Positions 1 through 6,727 of a stretch of 10,030 nucleotides of DNA are shown here, piece by piece (the first letter of the stretch is position 1; each line of letters starts with the position of its first letter). The stretch lies in contig CAZUTK010000087.1 in the NCBI GenBank assembly GCA_964623265.1, positions 1-10,030 on the forward strand, in the 5' to 3' direction. This DNA comes from CAZUTK01 sp964623265 (GTDB taxonomy: Bacteria; Electryoneota; B3-LCP). Made by a program: the position numbers and the translations under genes. The notes below the pieces were generated by a model. That model saw only the letters and a program-made list of their open reading frames with translations, did not search any database and was not told the DNA's origin.

Positions 1-49
1 AGATGAAATCATAGGTGAGGCTTATAAATGATATAGGAGGTATCTATTC

Positions 50-103
50 TTGTTATTCAGCGGTAGGCCTTCCTGCGGCAGGCATGCTTATTTTGGTATT
101 TAG
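50..103 (+). other. Possible 17-codon leader peptide with TTG start
   Basis: A perfect Shine-Dalgarno heptamer, AGGAGGT, lies at 35-41. It is followed after 8 bases by TTG at 50-52, which opens a 17-codon frame ending in TAG at 101-103. The reading would be MLFSGRPSCGRHAYFGI. The ribosome site is the only support. The start is a minor codon, the peptide is tiny, and no function can be assigned. The SD-like string may equally be chance in a G-rich stretch or serve another role. Confidence 0.15.
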
Positions 104-176
104 ATGGAAGAGAAGCAGTTAGTAGGTGTATGAGCATTCATGCTTACGGTGTATGGGCGGGCGGAGTTCGTTCATA

Positions 177-194
177 GGGGGGGTATGGGGGGGG
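177..194 (+). other. Compact G-quadruplex motif
   Basis: Seven consecutive Gs (177-183), then TAT, then eight consecutive Gs (187-194). Each run can supply two G-triplets, so four tracts fit in 18 bases with loops of 1-3 bases. Two further GGG tracts at 155-157 and 159-161 give alternatives. The motif is direct sequence; whether it folds is inference. It lies about 200 bases upstream of the terL promoter on the coding-sense strand. Confidence 0.5.
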
Positions 195-243
195 TAACAG
201 TGATTCGTTGCGTCTTTTTGTTTGCTCGACTATTCAGAGGCAA

Positions 244-262
244 CCGCGTGCCAGTCACGCGG
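244..262. other. Perfect 7-bp GC hairpin
   Basis: The arms CCGCGTG (244-250) and CACGCGG (256-262) are exact reverse complements around the five-base loop CCAGT. No T-tract follows directly on either strand; the nearest T run (309-316) is about 45 bases downstream. A classical intrinsic terminator is therefore unlikely. It could be an RNA structure, a protein-binding palindrome or part of a packaging site. Confidence 0.5.
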
Positions 263-330
263 GATAAAATATAGTAGGTATTGATGTGGAGGTCAAGTAG
301 AAATTTTATTTTTTTTCATAAAGAGCGATT

Positions 331-397
331 AAATTTTTTTAAAAGAAATTAAATATTCACTTGACAAATAGTGTAGAATAAGTTATATTATAGGTTA
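331..397 (+). promoter_or_regulatory. Strong sigma70-type promoter with UP-like element for terL
   Basis: The -35 box TTGACA (361-366) is a perfect consensus. After exactly 17 bases comes the -10 box TATATT (384-389), with 5 of 6 bases matching TATAAT. Immediately upstream, AAATTTTTTTAAAAG (331-345) and the following A/T tract match the A-then-T-then-A layout of an UP element, the binding site of the RNA polymerase alpha C-terminal domain. Transcription would be expected to begin about 7 bases after the -10 box, near 395-397, while the terL ATG is at 398-400. This predicts an mRNA with little or no leader and recognition by the host RNA polymerase rather than a phage enzyme. Confidence 0.75.
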
Positions 398-2548
398 ATG
401 AACCTATTAAACAAATTATCGGCGAGGGCTCCTCGGGGCAAGAAGGATTTTTTAAAGCGTCAGATTGACATTGCCTCGAAGGGTATTTTGCGCTTAGAAG
501 AGCTAAGTGATGAGGAATATTCGGCTTTAAAGAATGGCGAGTTGATTGATTTACGGGAGACGGAAGAGGGGAAGAAGGCAATACTAAAGAGTCAGGAGCT
601 GTTATTTAAGACCTGGGCGAAAGAGACAGAACGGGATGATTTATGGGAATCTTTATGTAGGATGTCTTGGCAAGAATTGCGGAGGGAGCTATTTGGGGAT
701 GGTTTAAGTCCTGCGTTAGATGATTTACAGAAGCTTTCTCATTATATAATATTTTCAACTCGTTATAGCTCCGTTCCTTTCTCTTCTTCTGCGGCAAAAA
801 AAAAGAGGAGGGGGATTCATTGGAAGCTGGAGATACTAAGGGCGTATGTGTATCACAGGCGCCTCTGTCCTACGGCTCATTGGGTACCGACGGGTGCGAT
901 GGAGGCGTTGATGCGGGAAATGAACGATATTCCGCGCGGAAGAAGAAATATCGGATTATTCGGAGGAAACGGGTGCGGGAAAAGCGCGTTCTGGTTTAAT
1001 GCATTAGTATTGGGTTTTTTGCTTCCTCGTCCTGTGAATCCCTGGGTGGAAGCTTGGTGGTTGAGGAAGAATGTTTCACTTTGGGCAAATTTCGCTGGGG
1101 ATCACGGGAAGCTGGCATTCGCCTTGATGCTTCCCTCTTCGGCGATTGATACTGTATTATTTCCTATGCTTCGTAAGTGGGCGCCGTATGGGAGCTGGGA
1201 GGCTTGTTCGCGGGGGCGGAATCGAGAAACTTATATTCAGTTCAAAGACGGGGGGCAGTTGTTTTTGTTGACTCCGAACCAGGTTCAGAATCAGCTGGCG
1301 GGTGGGACATTTGATGCTGTGATTACGACGGAGAATTTTGAGGAAAGGAAGCTTGGGGAATTGCGTCAGCGCCTGCGCGGTCGCGGATTCATGTTTCACG
1401 ATATTATGCCGGATTATGATAAAGAGGGAATGCGGCTATCCGCAACGTTGGCGGAGATGAAAGACGAAGAGAAAATAGTCGTAAACTGGAATAAGGATAC
1501 AGCCTGTAAATTGTGCGGGATCCGTGGATTTAAGGAACATTCAGAGGTGGAGCGGTCGAAAAATGACTGCCCTTCCTATCAGCGCGCCGCGAGGGTAGAG
1601 GGACGGGAACTGCATAGCACGGGCAAATGCTTGTCTTCTTTTGATTTGAAAGTTCATGTATTGAGTCGTGATGAGGGGATTGCGATGATCCGCGATCTGG
1701 GTGCGACCTTGGGTATGGGCTGCGATCCACATGAGGCCAAACCGAATATGTTAGTGTGGGTGGCTCGCCTGTCCAATGGTGTAGATATCATCGTGGATGA
1801 GTATCCCCGCTGGAATCCTGAAGTTAAACCGATTTTGAGCGAAGACTGGAAGGTGCAGGCGCTGCAAGATAATATGATGCCTTTCCATCGAATGCAGAAG
1901 GATTGGGTCGACGATCCACAGAAGTTTCTTTGGTTAATCCGTCGCAAGGAATCGGAATTGATCTTGACGCTGTGCGGTGGAACAGGGAAATATCATCTTG
2001 AACTCCCAAAAGTCAACCCATGCGTCCTTTTCCGCAATATGGATCCGCATTTGGCCAATACTCCCTCCATCACCGGGAAGGGTAAAACCTATCTGCAGAA
2101 TTTAAATCGACTGGGGATGCCGCTGGGCATCCGCTTTTCTGGGATTCAGCCCAAAGGTGGGTTGAAGGATCGCTATAATTACCTCAATATGCGACTTTCC
2201 GGATTAAATTTTACGGAAGGAGAAAACCCGGATTTGATTCGAAAATCACCCCAATTGTTCATATTGGAACATTGTAAAAATGTGATCCATTGTTTTGCGA
2301 ACATTTATTACGAACCAGAAATCATCCGGGGCTCCTATACGGGTCAGTTGAGTGACCGTCCTGACCGGGATTTGACCCATTCTATTGATGCAGCAGACTA
2401 TATTCTTCGTTTCCCCGGATTTCAATATATCCCGACACGGGAGATAGATCCTAAATTTTTCTGCAAAGATTTGCCGGAGCTCGTCGGATTTTCCCATTAT
2501 GAAAAAAGGGAAGTCCCATTACGGGAGGAAGCATGGCGAATTCTTTGA
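398..2548 (+). CDS. terL: Terminase large subunit (packaging ATPase-nuclease)
   Basis: This is the motor that pumps DNA into the procapsid through the portal and cuts the concatemer. The 716-residue protein is long for the family, which is commonly about 450-600. Residues 1 to about 180 are a charged, mostly helical extension. The Walker A loop is G189-S196 (GGNGCGKS) with K195 and S196. The Walker B strand is F305-E312 (FDAVITTE), with E312 as the likely catalytic acid and Thr where Asp is usual. A cysteine-rich linker has C370, C373, C391 and C411. The RNase H-like nuclease shows D443 (GCDP), D467/E468 (IIVDEY) and D664/D667 (SIDAADY). ATG 398 has only a weak AGG three bases upstream, but the promoter ends right before it. 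TTG 488, with AAGG five bases upstream, is a weaker alternative start. The gene overlaps the portal gene by 16 bases. Codons are C-poor up to about 1.8 kb and then change. The function is secure; the roles of the extension and the cysteines are unknown. Confidence 0.93.
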   Translation: MNLLNKLSARAPRGKKDFLKRQIDIASKGILRLEELSDEEYSALKNGELIDLRETEEGKKAILKSQELLFKTWAKETERDDLWESLCRMSWQELRRELFGDGLSPALDDLQKLSHYIIFSTRYSSVPFSSSAAKKKRRGIHWKLEILRAYVYHRRLCPTAHWVPTGAMEALMREMNDIPRGRRNIGLFGGNGCGKSAFWFNALVLGFLLPRPVNPWVEAWWLRKNVSLWANFAGDHGKLAFALMLPSSAIDTVLFPMLRKWAPYGSWEACSRGRNRETYIQFKDGGQLFLLTPNQVQNQLAGGTFDAVITTENFEERKLGELRQRLRGRGFMFHDIMPDYDKEGMRLSATLAEMKDEEKIVVNWNKDTACKLCGIRGFKEHSEVERSKNDCPSYQRAARVEGRELHSTGKCLSSFDLKVHVLSRDEGIAMIRDLGATLGMGCDPHEAKPNMLVWVARLSNGVDIIVDEYPRWNPEVKPILSEDWKVQALQDNMMPFHRMQKDWVDDPQKFLWLIRRKESELILTLCGGTGKYHLELPKVNPCVLFRNMDPHLANTPSITGKGKTYLQNLNRLGMPLGIRFSGIQPKGGLKDRYNYLNMRLSGLNFTEGENPDLIRKSPQLFILEHCKNVIHCFANIYYEPEIIRGSYTGQLSDRPDRDLTHSIDAADYILRFPGFQYIPTREIDPKFFCKDLPELVGFSHYEKREVPLREEAWRIL

Positions 2549-4407
2549 AATATAGAGATGTTGAGATGGGTAAGCTTTTGGATTATGATCTAAGTTGCAA
2601 CAAGAGGATGAAATTTTTGGAGCAGGCGCGGCGGGCGTCAAAATTCTTAAATAATGAGATCACCGCACAAGATATGGGAGTTGGCGAGATCGGCGGCGGA
2701 GATCCATTCGTGTCTTGGAATTCTATTCGTTCCAATTTGCATCAGATGATTGCTCGTGCCTTCAATCAGCCTGTTGTCCCCCGCGCCATATCCTTCGAAG
2801 GGAAGTTCGCGGACGACGATATGTCTTCCATCTGCGCCTGTATTTGGAAATTCGAAGCTTCCTCAAAGCGCGGGCTCTATGGGTTGAACCCGATGCAAGA
2901 GATGAAACGTGCGGTGGAGACCGCGTTCTGGAAAGGATGCGGGTACTGGGACGCACGCATCGATGAGTTCTTAGGAGATGAGCGATTCCCCTTCGGTCTT
3001 CCAGTTTATACCTGTATTGAACCGGAGAGCGTGATCCTAGACGGCGAGGCTTATGCCTTTCCCTTCATCCGTCGCCTGACGATTCGCCGTCTTCTTCCCG
3101 CTGAAATCGTATCGGGGATGTTCGGAATCGGGCGGGAACACCAGGATGTCCTGCGGAGATTCCCCGCTTCGGAGGGGATCGAAAATATCACGATGGGTTC
3201 AACTTCCACGCCGGCGGAACCCTGCGAATTGATGGAAACGCAGTATATGCGGACGACCGTGGAACGACTGATCCTGCTGGAGCCTTCCGTGCGGGAAGAA
3301 TTGGGGCTCCCGGATGGCGCCAAAGCTCTATGGGAGAACGATCTAAAAGCACTTGTAAGAACGTTGAAGACGCGACCGGAATACGAATATTTGCGCTATG
3401 AAGAATTGACGAAAAATTTAAAGAAAATGACGAAGCAGCGTGCCTCCTGGTTCTCATTTTTTCATTCGAATAAAAAAGTGTTACATGAAGGGGAGTATGA
3501 ACTGGGCTCAGCACCGACACTGGTGCAAATCTCCTTTTTTACCTGCGACGGAAACCCCTATTCTTTCGGCGTCCCATACTATCTATTCGAGCCGGTGCGC
3601 CTGCAGATGATCTTGGAAACGCAGAAGGCGAGACTGGCAACTCGATTGATGCGCAGAGGTGCCATCTACGCAGGAAAGGCTTCCCCGGAATTTAAGAAGA
3701 GATACGAAGAGCACCGCATCGGTCAACTGCTGGAACTGGGGCTGGAAGACCTGCCGGAAGGCAGATCTCTGCAGGATGTGATCCTCTTCGAAGATGTGGC
3801 CCCATTCTGGATGCCGCTCCTGCAATATTCACAACAAATCGAGCGGGATATTTCAAGAATGTTCTATAATCATCCATCCGGGCATGGAGAAGCACCCTAT
3901 GCGCAGGCTTCCGGGACAGCGATCGAGAGATTGCAACTGGGTGAAGCTTCTATGTATTCTCCTTTCCGCGAGCGGATCAATCGGTTCTTGACGGAATGCT
4001 TCGATCGAATGCTGCATTTAGCGGTGTCCTGCATCCCTATCGATATCCTGGAGACGATAGCGGGTGAAAATGACGAGCGCAGAAAAGATCTTATTCGCAC
4101 TGGGAATTTTTATCAGCGAGTGGAGAAATTGAACGCCAGCGTAGAGCTGGATATGGAAACAGATATGGAAAAGGCAGAACGCAGGCGCGATGTGGCTGCT
4201 TTGATGATGAGGACGGGGACGTTCACTCCCCGGTTGCTGTCCGCATCCGGTATTACGGATGAACCCTATGCGCTGGCGCAAGAGATCGTTCAAAACCAGG
4301 AAGCACTGCGCATCGGTACGATGATCTTAGAGGATCCGAATTTGCGCGCAGCGGTTCTGCCAAAATTAATGGAATATCAAAAACAAAAAGATATTATCCT
4401 GACCTAA
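2533..4407 (+). CDS. Portal protein
   Basis: This 624-residue protein would form the dodecameric ring at one capsid vertex, the DNA channel, docking site for terminase and nucleus for capsid assembly. The assignment rests on its place directly after terL and before the scaffold, its size (within the portal range, on the large side), and the pattern of its C-terminal half. That half has a SFGVPYY turn followed by a long amphipathic helix rich in Q, R and L. The segment AQASGTAIERLQ starting at residue 457 is followed by helices resembling portal stem and wing segments. The middle (about residues 240-320) is charged and helical. There is no signal peptide or membrane segment. ATG 2533 is preceded by GGAGG at 2524-2528 with 4 bases between, inside the end of terL, so the two proteins are probably translationally coupled. 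Portal sequences diverge strongly, so no particular family can be named. Confidence 0.85.
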   Translation: MANSLKYRDVEMGKLLDYDLSCNKRMKFLEQARRASKFLNNEITAQDMGVGEIGGGDPFVSWNSIRSNLHQMIARAFNQPVVPRAISFEGKFADDDMSSICACIWKFEASSKRGLYGLNPMQEMKRAVETAFWKGCGYWDARIDEFLGDERFPFGLPVYTCIEPESVILDGEAYAFPFIRRLTIRRLLPAEIVSGMFGIGREHQDVLRRFPASEGIENITMGSTSTPAEPCELMETQYMRTTVERLILLEPSVREELGLPDGAKALWENDLKALVRTLKTRPEYEYLRYEELTKNLKKMTKQRASWFSFFHSNKKVLHEGEYELGSAPTLVQISFFTCDGNPYSFGVPYYLFEPVRLQMILETQKARLATRLMRRGAIYAGKASPEFKKRYEEHRIGQLLELGLEDLPEGRSLQDVILFEDVAPFWMPLLQYSQQIERDISRMFYNHPSGHGEAPYAQASGTAIERLQLGEASMYSPFRERINRFLTECFDRMLHLAVSCIPIDILETIAGENDERRKDLIRTGNFYQRVEKLNASVELDMETDMEKAERRRDVAALMMRTGTFTPRLLSASGITDEPYALAQEIVQNQEALRIGTMILEDPNLRAAVLPKLMEYQKQKDIILT

Positions 4408-4483
4408 CGCGGCAGGCGGTCAATCTCACCTCGAAAAAAGGGGAGACACCGGACGCGGAACGTGCAGGAAAGGAGAAGGGAAG

Positions 4484-5404
4484 ATGCCGTCTAAATTGCA
4501 AGAGGAATCGGTGCCCAACCCGATGACCGAGATGACCAACGAAGAAGAGCTGAAATCCACCGATAGGGAATCACACACTGCGGAGGATGAAAAGATCTCC
4601 GTATCAAAGCTGGAATACGAGATGCTCAAAAAGCAGGTGCAGGATTTGTCCGCCATGAAATCGCAGCAGGATGAGGTGACGAAGCTCCTAACAGCGAAAG
4701 CGAAGGAACTGGAAGAAGCCCAAAGTCTGTATCAGGCTTCTAAGCTGATTGGGATGGATCCGCAAGAGATCATCCGCCTGGCTTCGCTGCGTCGGCGACA
4801 GCAGGAAGAGGAGGCCGGAATCAAACTCCCGGAACTCCCAGAATACGAAGGGGAGGATCAGGTCGCCCCCTTCCTCAAGCCGATCCGAGAAGCGAATAAG
4901 GCGCTGGAAACCCATCTGAACGAGCTCACTAAGAGTATCCGACAGATGAATGAGCGATTTGGCGAAACCCTGTATCTGATGAAGTTGCACCAGGACGACA
5001 ACGTCCAGACCCGCTTTATGATCAAACACGGTCTTAAGGAAGGGGATATGGCGAGGATCGTTGGGTATGCTCAGGCGAATAATCTGGGGGAATACGTCCG
5101 AACACAACGCGGGATGGAGTTCATGCCTACATTAGAAGGATTGGAAAAAGCCAAAAAGATGCTCCAATACGAACAGATGGATGAACGATTCCGCAGTGGG
5201 AAAATGGACGAGATAACGGATACATTGAATCGCTTATTGAGCAACTACAATTTAGAATTCAATGGGCATAAAGTTCTTCCCCGAACTCCTAATCCGCAAG
5301 GCGGAGGGAAAGAAGCGAACTTCGATCCTTCCCTCTTTAAAAAACTAATGGAACAAGGACATCGGATGAATTCCGATGAAATCCAGAAATTACTGAAGTT
5401 CTAA
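4484..5404 (+). CDS. Scaffolding protein
   Basis: This 306-residue protein is predicted to fill the procapsid interior and be lost or degraded when DNA enters. The first 38 residues are acidic and disordered-looking. A coiled-coil-like stretch covers about 39-88 and a second long helix about 129-168. A Pro/Gly-rich break lies at 265-277. The last 27 residues form two short basic helices (FDPSLFKKLMEQGHRMNSDE, then IQKLLKF), reminiscent of the coat-binding helix-loop-helix at the C-terminus of P22-type scaffolds. It lies directly before the major capsid gene, the usual scaffold position. No protease motif is visible in it or near it. Start ATG 4484 has AAGGAG at 4470-4475 with an 8-base spacer. 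The 76-base gap after the portal gene holds only a weak hairpin with one mismatch (4425-4445) and no clear promoter. The call rests on position and architecture, not on sequence homology. Confidence 0.78.
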   Translation: MPSKLQEESVPNPMTEMTNEEELKSTDRESHTAEDEKISVSKLEYEMLKKQVQDLSAMKSQQDEVTKLLTAKAKELEEAQSLYQASKLIGMDPQEIIRLASLRRRQQEEEAGIKLPELPEYEGEDQVAPFLKPIREANKALETHLNELTKSIRQMNERFGETLYLMKLHQDDNVQTRFMIKHGLKEGDMARIVGYAQANNLGEYVRTQRGMEFMPTLEGLEKAKKMLQYEQMDERFRSGKMDEITDTLNRLLSNYNLEFNGHKVLPRTPNPQGGGKEANFDPSLFKKLMEQGHRMNSDEIQKLLKF

Positions 5405-5430
5405 AGTAGGATTTTGATCCTGATAGGAGT

Positions 5431-5436
5431 AAGGAG
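5431..5436 (+). promoter_or_regulatory. Strong ribosome binding site of the capsid gene
   Basis: AAGGAG is followed by a pure six-A spacer and then ATG 5443. An unstructured A-rich spacer after a near-perfect Shine-Dalgarno site suits the most heavily translated gene of the cluster. A small AGGAT-TTTG-ATCCT hairpin (5408-5421) lies just upstream. Confidence 0.7.
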
Positions 5437-5442
5437 AAAAAA

Positions 5443-6717
5443 ATGTCTGAACTTGCACCGCGCTACAATAATGAAGCGCTTCTGGCACATCTAAGCACCG
5501 TGCAGGCAAACCAGCGGAAGTTGATCTATTCCGCTTTGGAATTCAGAGAGACAGAAGATAAAAACTTCTTTACATTTCTCGAAGGCGAGCCTGCAGGGAT
5601 GGATGATGGGGAGATAGCACAGCCCCCGATTGTGCAGGTCCTGGATCTGCAAAAGTCCAGCGGATCTACTGTGCGCATCAGCCGCACGTACCTGAATAAA
5701 GATACTCCTTATATGGCGTTCAATATCTCCGATTCGTATCGGTCGGTAGATACACATGGCAAAGAGATGCTTATCAAGAGCGCCTATTTGGATCTAGTGC
5801 TAAAAGCCTGGGGCCATTCCATCGTCAGCGATCAGATGGAGTTCCAGGTTTCTAATCTGATCAGCGAAATCAAACTTGTGCAGCAGTTAGGGGTTTGGGC
5901 GCGATATGTCACACAGCTGCAAATGATCCGGACTCTGTTGGGGAAAGATGTATATGTCAAGACAGAGGATGGTACGAACTATGCTATGGAGTCTGGGCAG
6001 TATGGGCGCGTTCAGCTATGCGCAAACTACAGACCGAACGTGTCCGCGTTGACTACTGACGACAAACCCCTGCTGCAATACTTCGAAGATGCCGCACAGC
6101 AGCTCTACACTGGTAAACCCTATTCCGGGGTGACTGGGCATAAGGCCGTTCCGGCGCGTTGTCTGGGGCGTAGCTATCGTTCAGTTGTGTTGATGCACGA
6201 ATGCGCCTTCAATTCGTTGAAGAAAAATGATCCAAAATACTTCGCGGTATTGAAGGACGCAGATGTGCGCGGCGAGGATAACCGCCTCTTCCGAGGCGTA
6301 GATGCGCTGATCGGATCCGGAGGGCGGATATTCGAGTGGGATGGACACCTGCTGATTATCCTGCGCGGCGAAATCGCAGATCAAATGCTTTTCAACGCCG
6401 GAGATAGCATCACAGATCAGAACGGAGTCCTACGGGAAGCCGCCGTAGACGGAGCGACCTGTATACTGCTGACGGGAATGGCGGCGGCGCGCGCCGTAGG
6501 CGGGTCAACGGAGACTTTCCTGTCTACGCAATTCGGTGATCAGCGCTGGGATGGATGGTTCAGCCGAGTCACGATCCACAAAATCATGACTTCGGCGCCC
6601 CTGCTCTTCCCGCTTACACCTGGCGATCTGGCTTCTGCACAAGGGGCGGATTTGAGAGAGATGGGCAGAGCCCTGATTCACGTTGCCTGTCCACACACTG
6701 TAACTTTGGCAGGTTAG
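5443..6717 (+). CDS. Major capsid protein, N4 gp56-like
   Basis: This 424-residue protein is the shell subunit. Two blocks fit the pattern I know for the N4 gp56-like capsid family. Residues 62-82 (PIVQVLDL...SGSTVRISRTYL) form the hydrophobic strand plus the G-S-T-V turn near the start of the HK97-type fold. Residues 247-305 run from SVVLMHECAFNSLKKNDP through DVRGEDNRLFRGVDALIGSG to the RIFEWDGHLLII strand; the order 'hydrophobic strand, invariant position lookup, D/E-N-x-x-F-x-G, gly-rich turn, x-x-E' is typical of that group. The long helix before (about 108-165) would be the spine helix. There is no N-terminal prohead-type propeptide with an obvious cleavage site, consistent with a separate scaffold. 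Its TAG stop at 6715-6717 overlaps the ribosome site of the next gene. Confidence 0.85.
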   Translation: MSELAPRYNNEALLAHLSTVQANQRKLIYSALEFRETEDKNFFTFLEGEPAGMDDGEIAQPPIVQVLDLQKSSGSTVRISRTYLNKDTPYMAFNISDSYRSVDTHGKEMLIKSAYLDLVLKAWGHSIVSDQMEFQVSNLISEIKLVQQLGVWARYVTQLQMIRTLLGKDVYVKTEDGTNYAMESGQYGRVQLCANYRPNVSALTTDDKPLLQYFEDAAQQLYTGKPYSGVTGHKAVPARCLGRSYRSVVLMHECAFNSLKKNDPKYFAVLKDADVRGEDNRLFRGVDALIGSGGRIFEWDGHLLIILRGEIADQMLFNAGDSITDQNGVLREAAVDGATCILLTGMAAARAVGGSTETFLSTQFGDQRWDGWFSRVTIHKIMTSAPLLFPLTPGDLASAQGADLREMGRALIHVACPHTVTLAG

Positions 6718-6720
6718 GAG
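6716..6720 (+). promoter_or_regulatory. Ribosome binding site deciding the start of the signal-peptide gene
   Basis: AGGAG overlaps the capsid TAG stop. The first ATG (6722) is only one base away, too close for initiation. The second ATG (6728) is 7 bases away, the usual distance. The start is therefore placed at 6728, removing two residues (MK) from the longer reading. Confidence 0.7.
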
Positions 6721-6727
6721 AATGAAA

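Larger units (their letters stand above)
140..274 (+). other. Short open frame, 44 codons, doubtful
   Basis: An ATG-started frame of 44 codons ends in TAG at 272-274. It has no convincing ribosome binding site. It runs through the two G-runs, which give glycine- and valine-rich stretches, and through the hairpin at 244-262, which encodes a basic tail. The hairpin and G-runs explain the sequence at least as well as a coding role does. I list it only because the region has no better candidate. Confidence 0.12.
1..397. other. Non-coding leader region upstream of terL
   Basis: No substantial gene is visible here. On the reverse strand all three frames meet stops within the first 46 bases. On the forward strand all three frames stop within the first 27 bases, so at most a few C-terminal codons of an upstream gene could lie at the left edge. 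The region is strongly G-rich on the + strand: the row 121-180 has 24 G and 8 C. It then becomes AT-rich from about 300. It contains a quadruplex-type G-run pair (177-194), a 7-bp perfect hairpin (244-262), an 8-base T run (309-316) and the terL promoter. The octamer TAGTAGGT occurs at 120-127 and 272-279, and CATGCTTA at 83-90 and 139-146. By position it could be a late-operon control region, a packaging site or a genome end. The sequence alone does not decide between these. Confidence 0.75.

Noticed and set aside
140..274. Possible tRNA or structured RNA gene in the leader
   Set aside because: The single hairpin is not accompanied by an acceptor stem, anticodon arm or the TTCGA T-loop motif, so no RNA family can be supported.
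264..309. 7-bp inverted repeat ATAAAAT/ATTTTAT
   Set aside because: It consists only of A and T pairs with a loop of more than 30 bases in an AT-rich area; this is expected by chance.
244..316. Intrinsic terminator formed by the hairpin and the T8 run
   Set aside because: The T run begins about 45 bases after the stem, far too distant for intrinsic termination, and no second stem adjoins it.
357..581. 74-codon - strand frame over the terL start and promoter
   Set aside because: It overlaps the promoter and the beginning of terL, has no start signal of its own and reads as a Ser/Pro-rich shadow.
2533..2548. 16-base overlap of terL and portal genes as a frameshift site
   Set aside because: The portal gene has its own ATG and GGAGG site and there is no slippery heptamer. 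This is an ordinary phage gene overlap.
4688..5107. 139-codon open frame on the - strand
   Set aside because: It is antisense to the scaffold gene. Its low-complexity leucine/phenylalanine content is the complement of the Glu/Lys/Gln-rich coiled coil.
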